This document shows positions 34,319 through 44,782 of a DNA stretch of 44,792 bases, piece after piece. Location of the stretch: contig NZ_BCRA01000002.1 in assembly GCF_001552355.1 (NCBI RefSeq), positions 1 through 44,792 on the forward strand, in the 5' to 3' direction. Position numbers and translations under genes: made by a program. Source of the DNA: Microbacterium resistens NBRC 103078 (lineage in GTDB: Bacteria > Actinomycetota > Actinomycetes > Actinomycetales > Microbacteriaceae). Each line of letters opens with the position of its first letter. The first letter of the stretch is position 1. A model generated the notes under the pieces. The model saw only the letters and a program-made list of their open reading frames with translations, did no database searches and had not been told where the DNA came from.

Positions 34319-35605
34319 ATGAACGCACTGAAGGGTTCGAGGGTGGCGAAGACCCTGACCGGGATCGCCCTGGTCGGTGTATCGGCCCTCGTGATCGCCG
34401 GCTGCAGCGGCTCACCCGCCGGCACGCCGTCCGGCGACACCGGCGGCGGCGGTGGCGAGAAGCCCGCCGGCGACATCACACTGAAGCTGGGGTCGCTGCT
34501 GCCGCAGACGGGCTCGCTGTCGTTCCTCGGCCCGCCGATGGAGTCCGGCGTGGGGCTGGCGGTGCAGGAGATCAACGACGCCAAGGCCGGGATCACGGTC
34601 GACATGACCAGCGAGGACGAGGGCGACACCGACACCAAGGCGTACGAGACCTCGATCAGCAAGCTGCAGAGCGCCGGCGTCGCCGGCATCGTCGGCGCGG
34701 CCGCCTCCGGCGTGTCCAAGCTCATCCTGGACGGCAACGTCGCGAAGGGCATCATCACGATCTCGCCCTCCAACACCTCGCCGGACTTCACCACGTTCGA
34801 GGATGACGGCCTCTACTTCCGCACCGCGCCGAGCGATCTGCTCCAGGGCGAGGTCCTCGGGAACCTGATCGCCGAGGACGGGCGCAAGACCCTCGGCATC
34901 ATCTACCAGAACGACGCGTACGGCACGGGTCTGGACGCGGCGATCAAGGAGACGTTCGAGAGCGCGGGCGGCCAGGTGGTCGCGGAGGCGTCCTTCAACG
35001 TCGGCGACGCGCAGTTCGACGCCCAGGTGGCGACGATCAAGGCGGCGAACCCGGATGCGGTCGCCGTCGTCTCGTTCGACCAGTTCCGCACCATCGCCCC
35101 GCTTCTGGTGAACGCCGGCATCACCGCCGACAAGTTCTACATGGTGGACGGCAACACCTCGAACTACGGTGCCGAGGCGTCCACGAACCTCCCCGTGTCG
35201 CTGGAGGGCGCGCAGGGCACGCGTCCGGGGCCCGCCCTGTCGGACGACTTCACGGAGCGGCTGCAGACGTACTGGACGGGTGAGGGCAACTCCACCATCC
35301 AGGACTTCACCTACGCCGCCGAGGCGTACGACGCCGTCGTGCTGATGGCTCTGGCGTCGCTCGCCTCCGGGTCGACGAAGGGCGCGGACATCGCCGCCAA
35401 GATGCAGGAGGTCTCCGGCGGGTCCGGCGACGGCAAGGCCTGCACGAGCTTCGCCGACTGCGCGAAGATCATCAACGACGGCGGCGTGGCCGACTACAAC
35501 GGCTACTCCGGCGACGTCACGTTCGACGAGAACGGCGACCCGACGGGCGCCGCGATCGGCATCTTCAAGTACGGTGCCGACAACCTCTACGAGCGCACCA
35601 ACTGA
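34319..35605 (+). CDS. livK: branched-chain amino acid-type ABC transporter substrate-binding lipoprotein
   Basis: Encodes 428 residues. The signal peptide ends VIAGC with lipidated Cys29, followed by a Gly/Ser linker. The type I periplasmic-binding fold shows KLGSLLPQTGSLSFLGPPME, AGVAGIVGAAASGVSKLILD, LGIIYQNDAYGTGLDAAIKE and YNGYSGDVTFDENGDPTGAA. It binds the solute for the LivFGMH transporter encoded convergently next door; leucine-type amino acids are the usual ligands but other solutes occur. AAAGGAG precedes ATG 34319. The 139-nt gap upstream has TAGGGT (34249-34254) as a possible -10. Confidence 0.9.
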   Translation: MNALKGSRVAKTLTGIALVGVSALVIAGCSGSPAGTPSGDTGGGGGEKPAGDITLKLGSLLPQTGSLSFLGPPMESGVGLAVQEINDAKAGITVDMTSEDEGDTDTKAYETSISKLQSAGVAGIVGAAASGVSKLILDGNVAKGIITISPSNTSPDFTTFEDDGLYFRTAPSDLLQGEVLGNLIAEDGRKTLGIIYQNDAYGTGLDAAIKETFESAGGQVVAEASFNVGDAQFDAQVATIKAANPDAVAVVSFDQFRTIAPLLVNAGITADKFYMVDGNTSNYGAEASTNLPVSLEGAQGTRPGPALSDDFTERLQTYWTGEGNSTIQDFTYAAEAYDAVVLMALASLASGSTKGADIAAKMQEVSGGSGDGKACTSFADCAKIINDGGVADYNGYSGDVTFDENGDPTGAAIGIFKYGADNLYERTN

Positions 35606-35616
35606 CACCGGTCACG

Positions 35617-35650
35617 GAACGGCCCCGGATCCTCGGATCCGGGGCCGTTC
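35617..35650. terminator. 16-bp perfect hairpin between convergent livK and livF
   Basis: GAACGGCCCCGGATCC (35617-35632) and GGATCCGGGGCCGTTC (35635-35650) pair exactly around 2 nt. It serves both strands. Confidence 0.85.
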
Positions 35651-35666
35651 GGCGTCTCCTGCGCCG

Positions 35667-36401
35667 TCAGGCCGCGTCGGTGCCCAGCGTGCCCAGGTAG
35701 AGCCCGATGACCTTCGGGTCGTTCAGCAGGTCGCGCCCCGCCCCTTCGTACGCGTCCCGGCCCTGGTCGAGGACATACCCGCGGTCGCAGATCTGCAGGC
35801 AGCGGCGGGCGTTCTGCTCGACCATGATCGTGGTGACGCCCGCCTTGTTGATGTCGGAGACGCGGATGAAGGCGTCGTCCTGACGGACGGGGGACAGGCC
35901 CGCGGACGGCTCGTCCAGTAGCAGCACGGACGGGTCCATCATGAGAGCCCGCGACATGGCCACCATCTGGCGCTCCCCGCCCGACAGCGACCCGGCGCGC
36001 TGGTTCAACCGCTTGCCGAGCTCCGCGAAGATGCCGGTGACGAACTCGAGCCGCTCGGCGTAGATCCGCGGGTTCTGGTACAGGCCCATCTGCAGGTTCT
36101 CGGCGATCGTGAGGGACGGGAAGACGTTGTTCGTCTGCGGCACGAAGGCGACGCCGCGACGCACCAGCTTGTCCGCCTTCAGCCCGACGATGCTCTCGCC
36201 GTTGACGGTGATGTCGCCGGAGCGCACGTTCACGAGCCCGAAGATCGACTTCAGCAGCGTCGACTTCCCGGCGCCGTTCGGGCCGATGATCCCGATCAGC
36301 TCGCCGCGGCGGGCGACGAGGTTGGCTCCGTTGAGGATGTTCACGCCCGGCAGGTACCCGGCGTGCACGTCGGTCAGCTCGACGACGACGTCCTCGCTCA
36401 T
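35667..36401 (-). CDS. livF: branched-chain amino acid ABC transporter ATP-binding protein LivF
   Basis: Encodes 244 residues, standard for LivF. Walker A GPNGAGKST, Q-loop VPQTNNVFPSLTIAEN, signature LSGGERQMVAMSRALM, Walker B VLLLDEPSAGLSP and the H-loop replaced by the LivF-type VEQNARRCL. The C terminus LLNDPKVIGLYLGTLG is typical. It is the last gene of the operon and its ATG overlaps the livG stop by 4 nt. It pairs with LivG to drive the LivH-LivM channel. Confidence 0.95.
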   Translation of the reverse strand: MSEDVVVELTDVHAGYLPGVNILNGANLVARRGELIGIIGPNGAGKSTLLKSIFGLVNVRSGDITVNGESIVGLKADKLVRRGVAFVPQTNNVFPSLTIAENLQMGLYQNPRIYAERLEFVTGIFAELGKRLNQRAGSLSGGERQMVAMSRALMMDPSVLLLDEPSAGLSPVRQDDAFIRVSDINKAGVTTIMVEQNARRCLQICDRGYVLDQGRDAYEGAGRDLLNDPKVIGLYLGTLGTDAA

Positions 36402-37456
36402 GCGTTCTCTCCGTCCTTCTCGCCGCCGGCCGGTCCCGACCCGGGCTCCGTCCCCTCGCGCTGCGCCTCCACGGCGTCCAGCTCCTCGACCGCCTCCGCC
36501 TCGATCTCCGCGCGCAGGGCCTGCGCCTGGGCGACGTCGCCCACGGAGATGCGGCCGGTGACGGTGCCGAGGTCCACGTCCTGGTGGGCGCCGAGGTACG
36601 CGTCGACGACCGCCGGGTCCTCCATCACCGTCTCCGGCGGGCCCTCGGCGACCACCCGGCCCTCGGCCATGACGACGACCCAGTCCGCGATGTGACGGAC
36701 CATGTGCATGTCGTGCTCGACGAAGAGCACCGTCATCCCGAGGTCCTTCAGATCCAGGATGTGATCGAGCAGCGACTGGGTCAGGGCCGGGTTCACGCCC
36801 GCCATCGGCTCGTCGAGCATGACGAGGTTCGGGTCGGTCATCAGGGCTCTCGCCATCTCCAGGAGCTTGCGCTGCCCTCCGGAGAGGGACGCGGCGAAGT
36901 CCTTCTCCTTGGCGTCGAGCTTGAACCGGGCCAGCAGCTCACGGGCCTTGTCCTCGATCTGCCGGTCCTGAGCGCGCCACAGGAAGGGGAACAGGCTCGG
37001 CCAGAAGCGTTCGCCGCGCTGACCGGTCGCCCCGAGCTTCATGTTCTCCAGCACGGTCAGCAGGGACAGGGACTTGGTGAGCTGGAACGTGCGGACCTGG
37101 CCCATCCGCGCCACCTTGAAGGACGGGATCCCGGCGAGGTTCGTGCCGTCGTAGACCCACGAGCCGGAGTTCGGGCGGTCGAACCCGCACAACAGGTTGA
37201 ACAGCGTCGTCTTGCCGGCGCCGTTCGGGCCGATGAGCGCCGTGATCGCGCCCCGGGGGATCTCCAGATGATCGACGTCCACCGCGGTCAGCCCGCCGAA
37301 GCGGCGCTGGACGGCGTCGACCACGAGGATGGGGTCGTTCTTGGCGACCCCGGGCGCGGCAGGACCCGCGGCCAGGCCCGTGGTCTTGGCCCGCGGGACG
37401 TTCCCCGTGGTCGTCGAGGGCACGGGAACGCCGGGGGTGGGGGTTTCACTTGACAA
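36398..37456 (-). CDS. livG: branched-chain amino acid ABC transporter ATP-binding protein LivG, extended
   Basis: Encodes 352 residues from a TTG start (37456) with GGGAG 9 nt upstream. The ATPase core (about 43-290) has GPNGAGKTT, the LSGGQRKLLEMARAL signature, VMLDEPMAGVNP and VEHDMHMVRHI. It has about 40 extra N-terminal residues (Thr/Pro/Ala-rich) and about 60 extra C-terminal residues (QALRAEIEAEAVEELDAVEA and onward) that look helical and acidic. E. coli LivG has 255 residues. The start overlaps the livM stop by 11 nt; no other start fits better. Confidence 0.92.
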   Translation of the reverse strand: MSSETPTPGVPVPSTTTGNVPRAKTTGLAAGPAAPGVAKNDPILVVDAVQRRFGGLTAVDVDHLEIPRGAITALIGPNGAGKTTLFNLLCGFDRPNSGSWVYDGTNLAGIPSFKVARMGQVRTFQLTKSLSLLTVLENMKLGATGQRGERFWPSLFPFLWRAQDRQIEDKARELLARFKLDAKEKDFAASLSGGQRKLLEMARALMTDPNLVMLDEPMAGVNPALTQSLLDHILDLKDLGMTVLFVEHDMHMVRHIADWVVVMAEGRVVAEGPPETVMEDPAVVDAYLGAHQDVDLGTVTGRISVGDVAQAQALRAEIEAEAVEELDAVEAQREGTEPGSGPAGGEKDGENA

Positions 37457-38423
37457 AGGTCATCTCCCTCTTGTCGCCGAGGATGCCCTGCGGGCGGAAG
37501 ATCACGAGGAGCATGAGCGCCACGCCGACCAGGACGAACCGCAGGGTCCCGGCCTGGGTGTCCGACATCGGCAGGAAGCCGGCCTTCGCGAGGTCGGGGA
37601 GGAGATTGCCGAGGAAGGCGAACACCAGCCAGAAGATCACCGCGCCGAGCGTGGGACCGAAGACCGTCGCGGCCCCGCCGAGGAGCAGGATCGTCCAGAG
37701 GAAGAACGTCAGCGACGTGGAGTAGCTCCCCGGCACCACCGCGGACGGCAGCACGAAGACGATGCCGCCCATCGCGCCGATCATGCCGCCGATGACGAGC
37801 GACTGCATCTTGTAGGCGAACACGTTCTTCCCCAGGGACCGCACGGCGTCCTCGTCCTCGCGGATGCCCTTGAGCACGCGCCCCCAGGGACTGCGCATCA
37901 GCGCCCACACGAGCAGGATCGCCAGCGCGAGCATCAGGACGCCGAACACGCGGTTCCACAGGTCCGTCTCGTTGTAGGTCCACGGCCCGAATCCATAGGT
38001 CCCCGGCGGGATCGGGTTGGCCCCGCGGAAACCGCCGTGGTAGCCGGCGAGGCCGTCGGCCGAGTTGGTCCACTGATCGAACAGCTGCGTGGTGAACAGC
38101 AGGCGCACGATCTCCCCGGCCGCGATCGTCGCGATCGCGAGGTAGTCGGCGCGCAGCCGCAGGGTCGGGATGCCGAGGATGAGCGCGAACACCGCGCCGC
38201 CGAGAAGGCCGATGAGCATGCCGAGCCACCACGGGAGGCCGAACGAGAGCACGGAGATCGCGTAGCCGTAGCCGCCGACCGCCATGAAGGCGGCCATGCC
38301 GAAGTTCAGCAGGCCCGCGTAGCCGAAGTGCACGGCCAGGCCCGTCGCCGCGAGCGCATACGCGATCGTGACCGGGCTGAACAGATAGCTGGCGGTGTTG
38401 CCGAAGATGCTTCCGAAGTCCAT
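37446..38423 (-). CDS. livM: branched-chain amino acid ABC transporter permease LivM
   Basis: Encodes 325 residues with about eight to nine membrane helices. GYAGLLNFGMAAFMAVGGYG, the LRLRADYLAIATIAAGEIVR motif, GRVLKGIREDEDAVRSLGKN (the ATPase-contact loop) and GGAATVFGPTLGAVIFWLVF define LivM. It forms the channel with LivH. The segment NSADGLAGYHGGFRGANPIP is an outside loop. ATG 38423 lies 1 nt from the livH stop at 38425, so the genes are coupled. Confidence 0.94.
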   Translation of the reverse strand: MDFGSIFGNTASYLFSPVTIAYALAATGLAVHFGYAGLLNFGMAAFMAVGGYGYAISVLSFGLPWWLGMLIGLLGGAVFALILGIPTLRLRADYLAIATIAAGEIVRLLFTTQLFDQWTNSADGLAGYHGGFRGANPIPPGTYGFGPWTYNETDLWNRVFGVLMLALAILLVWALMRSPWGRVLKGIREDEDAVRSLGKNVFAYKMQSLVIGGMIGAMGGIVFVLPSAVVPGSYSTSLTFFLWTILLLGGAATVFGPTLGAVIFWLVFAFLGNLLPDLAKAGFLPMSDTQAGTLRFVLVGVALMLLVIFRPQGILGDKREMTFVK

Positions 38424-38424
38424 G

Positions 38425-39768
38425 TCAGCCCAACCTCTCCTTGCGACCGAGCAGGCCCTGCGGGCGCACCAGCAGGATCACGATCAGGGCGATCAGCGCG
38501 CTCGCGTACTTCAGGTCCGAGGGGATCCACAGCGTCGAGACCTCCACGGCGAGTCCGACGATGATCGAGCCGACGAGGGCGCCGATCGCCGACCCCAGCC
38601 CGCCGAGCGTGATCGCGCAGAACATCAGCAGCAGCATCTGCATGCCCATGTCCCACTTCACGCCCGGGCGGAAGTAGGCCCAGAGGATGCCGGAGATCGC
38701 GGCCAGCACGCCCGCGAGGATCCAGACGATCCGGATCACCCGGTCCACGTCGATGCCGGAGGCGGCGGCGAGCTGGGGGTTGTCGGAGATCGCGCGCGTC
38801 GCCTTGCCGATCCGGGTCCGCGTCAGGAAGAACGCCACCGCCAGGATCACCACGAGACTCACCGCCATGCTGACCATGTCGATGTAGGACAGGGAGATCG
38901 GGCCGAGCTGGATCGGGGTGGGGCTGGCGCCGGGGAGCTGATAGGTGCCGCCGCCGATGACGTACTGCAGCGCGTAGCGGAGGGCGAGCGACAGGCCGAT
39001 GCTGACGATCATGAGCTGCACGACCCCCAGGCCCCGTCGGCGCAGCGGCCGCCACAGGCCCGCGTCCATCGCCCATCCGAGGAGCGCGCCGCCCGCGACG
39101 GCGCCGATGATCCCCAGCCACAGCGGCAGGTGCCAGAACGACGTGAACAGGAGGGCGACGACGCCGCCCCAGGTCACCATCTCGCCGTGGGCGAAGTTCG
39201 ACAGCCGGGTCGTGCCGTAGATGAGCGCGGCCCCCATGGAGGCGAGCCCGAGGAGGAGCCCGAAGTTGAGACCGCCGACCATGCGCGACAGGAGCTGGTC
39301 GAGGACCGACTCCGTCACGCGCTCGCCCTCGCCGAGGAAGAGGTTGACGATCTTCGTCCCGGTCAGGCCGAACTCGGCGGTGAAGGACCCCGAGGTCCCC
39401 GAGACCGGCTCGACGCCCTCGGGGAGCTTCGAGGCGTCCACGATCACGCCGTCGGGGAGGGTGTCCTCGTCCACCGCGAGGGTGTACTCCTCCTTCTCCG
39501 GAACGTACAGCCGCCACTTGCCCTCGGCGTCCGTCTCGGTCTCGGCGTCGAAGCCGCCGCCCTCGACGGAGATCGTGACGCCCTCGATCGGTTGGTCGTC
39601 GAACGTGATCGTCCCGGCGAAGTAGAAGTCCGTCTTCTCCTGGTCGTCGGTGGCCGCCGCGGCGCCGATCGGCGTCTGCAGCACCAGCACGACCGCCGCT
39701 GCGAGTGCGCACAGCAGCGCGACGAGCCATCGTCGGGTTCGGTCGATGGCCGTTGTCCCTTGTCTCAC
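38425..39768 (-). CDS. livH: LivH permease fused to a secreted carboxypeptidase-regulatory-like domain
   Basis: Encodes 447 residues from GTG 39768, with GGAGG upstream. Residues 1-40 are a signal-like segment (WLVALLCALAAAVVLVLQTP). Residues 47-135 form a beta-sandwich-type domain: FAGTITFDDQPIEGVTISVE, ETETDAEGKWRLYVPEKEEY, TLAVDEDTLPDGV. This is the pattern of the CarboxypepD_reg/prealbumin-like family and should lie outside the cell. Residues 160-447 are a normal LivH permease (FGLLLGLASMGAALIYGTTR, LSNFAHGEMVTWGG, AISDNPQLAAASGIDVDRVI). E. coli LivH has 308 residues. The fusion is continuous. The domain may help dock the binding lipoprotein; that is inference. Confidence 0.93.
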   Translation of the reverse strand: MRQGTTAIDRTRRWLVALLCALAAAVVLVLQTPIGAAAATDDQEKTDFYFAGTITFDDQPIEGVTISVEGGGFDAETETDAEGKWRLYVPEKEEYTLAVDEDTLPDGVIVDASKLPEGVEPVSGTSGSFTAEFGLTGTKIVNLFLGEGERVTESVLDQLLSRMVGGLNFGLLLGLASMGAALIYGTTRLSNFAHGEMVTWGGVVALLFTSFWHLPLWLGIIGAVAGGALLGWAMDAGLWRPLRRRGLGVVQLMIVSIGLSLALRYALQYVIGGGTYQLPGASPTPIQLGPISLSYIDMVSMAVSLVVILAVAFFLTRTRIGKATRAISDNPQLAAASGIDVDRVIRIVWILAGVLAAISGILWAYFRPGVKWDMGMQMLLLMFCAITLGGLGSAIGALVGSIIVGLAVEVSTLWIPSDLKYASALIALIVILLVRPQGLLGRKERLG

Positions 39769-41476
<1,708 letters not shown>

Positions 41477-41562
41477 GACGGCACCGGGTCCGGCCTGTCC
41501 GTCGTCCCCGTCGTCGTTGAGGTGCGCGGCGCCCGGGCCTGGTCCGTGTCCATGACCCGGCG

Positions 41563-41568
41563 TAGCGT
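41563..41568 (+). promoter_or_regulatory. -10 element of leaderless DUF2277 gene
   Basis: TAGCGT ends 7 nt before ATG 41576; no Shine-Dalgarno is seen. Confidence 0.5.
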
Positions 41569-41575
41569 GTCGGGC

Positions 41576-41854
41576 ATGTGCCGAAGCATCCACACCCTCC
41601 ACAACTTCGAACCGGCCGCGACGTCGGAGGAGGTGCACGCTGCCGCCCTCCAGTACGTGCGCAAGATCGCCGGGACGACGAAGCCGTCCAAGGCCAATCA
41701 GGAGGCCTTCGACCGGGCCGTCGCCGAGATCGCGCACGCGACCCAGCATCTGCTGAACGACCTCGTCGCCACCCGGCCGCCGAAGAACCGCGAGGAGGAG
41801 GCCGAGAAGGCCCGCGCCCGTGCGATCGCGTCCGGTCGCTACGCGGCGGCCTGA
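41576..41854 (+). CDS. DUF2277 family protein
   Basis: Encodes 92 residues beginning MCRSIHTLHNFEPAATSEEV, the fixed N terminus of DUF2277. ALQYVRKIAGTTKPSKANQE and PPKNREEEAEKARARAIASG complete the family pattern. Proteins of this family are small, helical and soluble; no function is known to me. The conserved Cys at position 2, as in GlmS, could be exposed after Met removal. The start is fixed by the family and by the -10 hexamer 7 nt upstream. An alternative upstream ATG (41552) would add 8 unrelated residues. Confidence 0.9.
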   Translation: MCRSIHTLHNFEPAATSEEVHAAALQYVRKIAGTTKPSKANQEAFDRAVAEIAHATQHLLNDLVATRPPKNREEEAEKARARAIASGRYAAA

Positions 41855-41900
41855 CTCCGTCGTCCCCTCCGCCGCATACGGCATGCGGGGCTCCGATCGC

Positions 41901-41906
41901 TAGAGT
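41901..41906 (+). promoter_or_regulatory. -10 element of leaderless GPH transporter gene
   Basis: TAGAGT ends 6 nt before ATG 41913. Confidence 0.55.
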
Positions 41907-41912
41907 GACCGC

Positions 41913-43289
41913 ATGGGTTCGACGACGAATTCCGCGGCCGTGCGCCTCACCCGCGGGCAGGTGTCGCGCTATGCCATCGGCTCTCTGGGGACCGGCGGAT
42001 TCGCGACGCTCCCGGGTCTCGTCCTCGTCTACTACCTGACCGACTCGCTGGGCGTGACCGCGCTCGCGGCCGGCGCGATCGTGACCGCCGCCAAGGTGTG
42101 GGACGTCCTGATCGATCCGGTGATCGGCGGCCTGAGCGATCGATCGTTCGCCCGCGCGGGGACCCGTCGCGCGTTCATGGTGCTCGGCGGGATCGCCCTT
42201 CCCGTCGCCTTCGTGCTGACCTTCGCCGTGCCGGAGGGACTCGCCCCGCCGCTCGCCGGGGCATGGGTGCTCGTGGCGTTCCTCGCCGCGGCGACCTGCT
42301 TCAGCCTGTTCCAGGTGCCCTACATCGCCCTGCCGGCCGAGCTCACCGACGACTACCGCGAACGCACGCGCCTGCTGAGCTGGCGGGTCGTCGTCCTGAC
42401 GCTCGCGATCCTGCTGTTCGGGGCCGGCGGTCCGGAGCTGCGCGGGATGTTCCCCGAGGATCCGCTGCTCGGCTACCTCGTCATGGCGGCCGTCGCCGGG
42501 GTGGTGCTCGGGATCGGGATGCTCGTGGCCTCGACTGTGGCGCCCCGTCGCGCGCCCTCCGCGGCCCCGCCCCGCGTGGCACTCGGCGGGCACTACCGGG
42601 CGGGGATCGCGGTGCTCCGGGAGAGTGCGCCCTTCCGGGCACTGCTCGTCACCTTCATGCTGCAGGGGCTCGCCACCGGCCTCATGCTGGCCGCCGCCCA
42701 GTTCGTGGCGCGCTGGCTGCTGCACGACGAGGGGGCCGTGACGCCGTTGTTCGCGGCTCTGATCGCCCCCGCACTGCTCATGGCGCCGGTGTGGAAGCTG
42801 ATCGCCGACCGGGTGGGGAAGGAGCGCGCCTTCCGCCTCGCCAGCGTGGTGTTCCTGGGCGCCACGCTGGTCCTGTCCGTGTCCGCCTGGGCGCCGGGCT
42901 GGTGGATCCTCGGGCCCGTGGCTCTGGCCGGCGCCGCCTACGCGGGGATGCAGACGCTGCCCATAGCGATGCTCCCCGACGTCATCGCGCACGACCGACG
43001 GACCGGGGGCGAGAACCGGTCGGGGGTCTTCAGCGGCGTCTGGACCGCCGGCGAGACCACCGGCATGGCGCTCGGGGCGACGGTGCTGTCGATCGTGCTC
43101 GCGGTCACCGGCTACGTCGAGTCGACGGCCGCCGTCTCGGCCGCGGGCGGGGTGCAGCAGCCCGCGGCCGCCCTCGTCGGCATCGCGGTCTCGTTCAGCC
43201 TGCTCCCGGCGGCGCTCATGGCGGTGAGCCTCGTGACCGTGTCCCGCTACCGGCTGCGCGAACGCGACATCCTCGGGACCTCCGCATGA
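41913..43289 (+). CDS. MFS transporter, glycoside-pentoside-hexuronide (GPH)-like
   Basis: Encodes 458 residues with about 12 membrane helices. The opening YAIGSLGTGGFATLPGLVLV, KVWDVLIDPVIGGLSDRSFA and RRAFMVLGG are the GPH/MFS_2 signature, and QVPYIALPAELTDDYRERTR marks helices 4-5. NRSGVFSGVWTAGETTGMAL is in the second half. GPH members import sugars or related solutes with cations. The stop overlaps the ATG of the PLP lyase gene by 4 nt, so its substrate may be linked to that enzyme. The mRNA is probably leaderless. Confidence 0.9.
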   Translation: MGSTTNSAAVRLTRGQVSRYAIGSLGTGGFATLPGLVLVYYLTDSLGVTALAAGAIVTAAKVWDVLIDPVIGGLSDRSFARAGTRRAFMVLGGIALPVAFVLTFAVPEGLAPPLAGAWVLVAFLAAATCFSLFQVPYIALPAELTDDYRERTRLLSWRVVVLTLAILLFGAGGPELRGMFPEDPLLGYLVMAAVAGVVLGIGMLVASTVAPRRAPSAAPPRVALGGHYRAGIAVLRESAPFRALLVTFMLQGLATGLMLAAAQFVARWLLHDEGAVTPLFAALIAPALLMAPVWKLIADRVGKERAFRLASVVFLGATLVLSVSAWAPGWWILGPVALAGAAYAGMQTLPIAMLPDVIAHDRRTGGENRSGVFSGVWTAGETTGMALGATVLSIVLAVTGYVESTAAVSAAGGVQQPAAALVGIAVSFSLLPAALMAVSLVTVSRYRLRERDILGTSA

Positions 43290-44782
43290 GCGAGGCGATC
43301 CTCGACCGGCTGCGCCGTCTGCGCGCCGGGGACGCGCCCACGCACGGCGGCCGCGTCCTGGCCTATGTGTACGACGCGGGCCTCCCGGAGCTCGACGAGC
43401 TCGCCGACGAGGCCGCGCGGCTGTCGCGGCCGGTGAACGGGCTCGATCCCACCGTCTTCCCGTCCGTCGCCGTGATGGAGCGGGAGCTGCTCGGCTTCGT
43501 GCGCCGTGCGCTGCGCGGCGGTCCCCGGACGGGGAGGGGGATCGGCGGCGCCGTGGGGACGGTCACGAGCGGCGGCACCGAGAGCTGTCTGCTGGCGGTG
43601 AAGACCGCACGGGACCGGTGGCGGTCGGAGCGCTCGGCGGCCATCCCCGCGGTGCGGCCCCGGCTGGTCGCCCCCGCCACGGCGCACGCCGCGTTCCAGA
43701 AGGCGGCGCGCCTGTTCGACCTGGAGTGGGATCCGGTGCCGTGCGGGGCGGACGGCAGCGTCCGCGCGCAGGACGTCGTGTCGCGGCTCGACGCCGACGT
43801 GGCTCTGGTCGTGGTGTCCGCACCGGCGTACCCGAGCGGAGCACTGGATCCGGTCCGCGAGGTCGCCGAGGCCGCGCGCGCCCGCGGGATCCGCTGTCAC
43901 GTCGACGCCTGCTTCGGCGGTCTGGTCCTGCCGTGGTGGCCGGACGGCGGCGGGAACCGCCGGCTGCCGCCGTGGGACTTCCGGGTGGACGGCGTCACGA
44001 GCATCTCCGCCGACCTCCACAAGTTCGGGTATGCGCCGAAGGGCGTCTCCGTGCTCCTGCACCGGGACCGCCGCGATCACCGCGCGCAGTTCTTCGCGAC
44101 GACGCGCTGGCCGGGCTACCCCGTGGTGAACCCGACGCTGCTCGGCTCCCGGTCGGCCTCGTCGCTGGCGGCGGCGTGGGCCATCGTCCACCGTCTCGGG
44201 GACGCGGGCTTCGCGGAGCTCGCCCGGTCGATCGCGCGCGTGGCGGAAGGCGTCCGCGCGGAGGTCGAGTCGATCGCGGGACTGCAGGTGTGGGGGGATC
44301 CCGTCGGCCCCGCGGTCACGCTGGTGGCCGATCCCGACGCCCCCGCGGCGGTGCGGGTGGATCCGCATCATCTCGCCGACGCGCTCGCGGGGCGCGGATG
44401 GCGGATCCAGCACCAGCCCGGGTTCGTGCAGACGGACGGCTCGCGGCTCCCGCGCAGCGCGCACCTCACCCTCACGCCCGTCCTGGAGCGGCGGATCGGC
44501 GAGTTCCGGTCCGCGCTCAACGCGGCGGCCGACGACGTCCGGGGCTGCCCGCCCGCGGACGCCCGGGGACTGGCGCGTGCGATGCGGGCGCTCGGATACG
44601 GTCCCGGCGGGCGCGTGCCCGGACCCCGAGCCGCTTCGACGCTGCTGACGCTCGCCGGCGCGGGGACGGTGCGTCCGGATCGTCCGATGGCGACGCTGAT
44701 GGCACTGATCGAGGAGCTTCCCGCCCCGGTCGCCGAGGCCCTGCTCACCGAGCTGATCGCCCGTCTCTCCGCCCCCGCCTGA
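43286..44782 (+). CDS. PLP-dependent decarboxylase/lyase, sphingosine-1-phosphate-lyase-like
   Basis: Encodes 498 residues. The PLP lysine is Lys246 in SADLHKFGYAPKGVSVLLHR and the ring-contacting Asp207 is in HVDACFGGLVLPWW. GTVTSGGTESCLLAVKTARD and PATAHAAFQKAARLFDLEWD are typical of group II decarboxylases. The run NPTLLGSRSASSLAAAWAIV after the lysine, and APKG, are closer to sphingosine-1-phosphate lyase than to glutamate decarboxylase. About 90 residues after the fold (MRALGYGPGGRVPG, MALIEELPAPVAEALLTELI) are an extra helical tail. The ATG overlaps the GPH transporter stop; the gene ends just inside the window. Confidence 0.9.
   Translation: MSEAILDRLRRLRAGDAPTHGGRVLAYVYDAGLPELDELADEAARLSRPVNGLDPTVFPSVAVMERELLGFVRRALRGGPRTGRGIGGAVGTVTSGGTESCLLAVKTARDRWRSERSAAIPAVRPRLVAPATAHAAFQKAARLFDLEWDPVPCGADGSVRAQDVVSRLDADVALVVVSAPAYPSGALDPVREVAEAARARGIRCHVDACFGGLVLPWWPDGGGNRRLPPWDFRVDGVTSISADLHKFGYAPKGVSVLLHRDRRDHRAQFFATTRWPGYPVVNPTLLGSRSASSLAAAWAIVHRLGDAGFAELARSIARVAEGVRAEVESIAGLQVWGDPVGPAVTLVADPDAPAAVRVDPHHLADALAGRGWRIQHQPGFVQTDGSRLPRSAHLTLTPVLERRIGEFRSALNAAADDVRGCPPADARGLARAMRALGYGPGGRVPGPRAASTLLTLAGAGTVRPDRPMATLMALIEELPAPVAEALLTELIARLSAPA

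Noticed and set aside
42098..43285. A long plus-strand extension upstream of the PLP lyase, overlapping the GPH transporter
   Set aside because: The transporter frame has membrane helices and family motifs; the extension is Arg/Pro-rich. The lyase fold starts at 43286, with an ATG overlapping the transporter stop.
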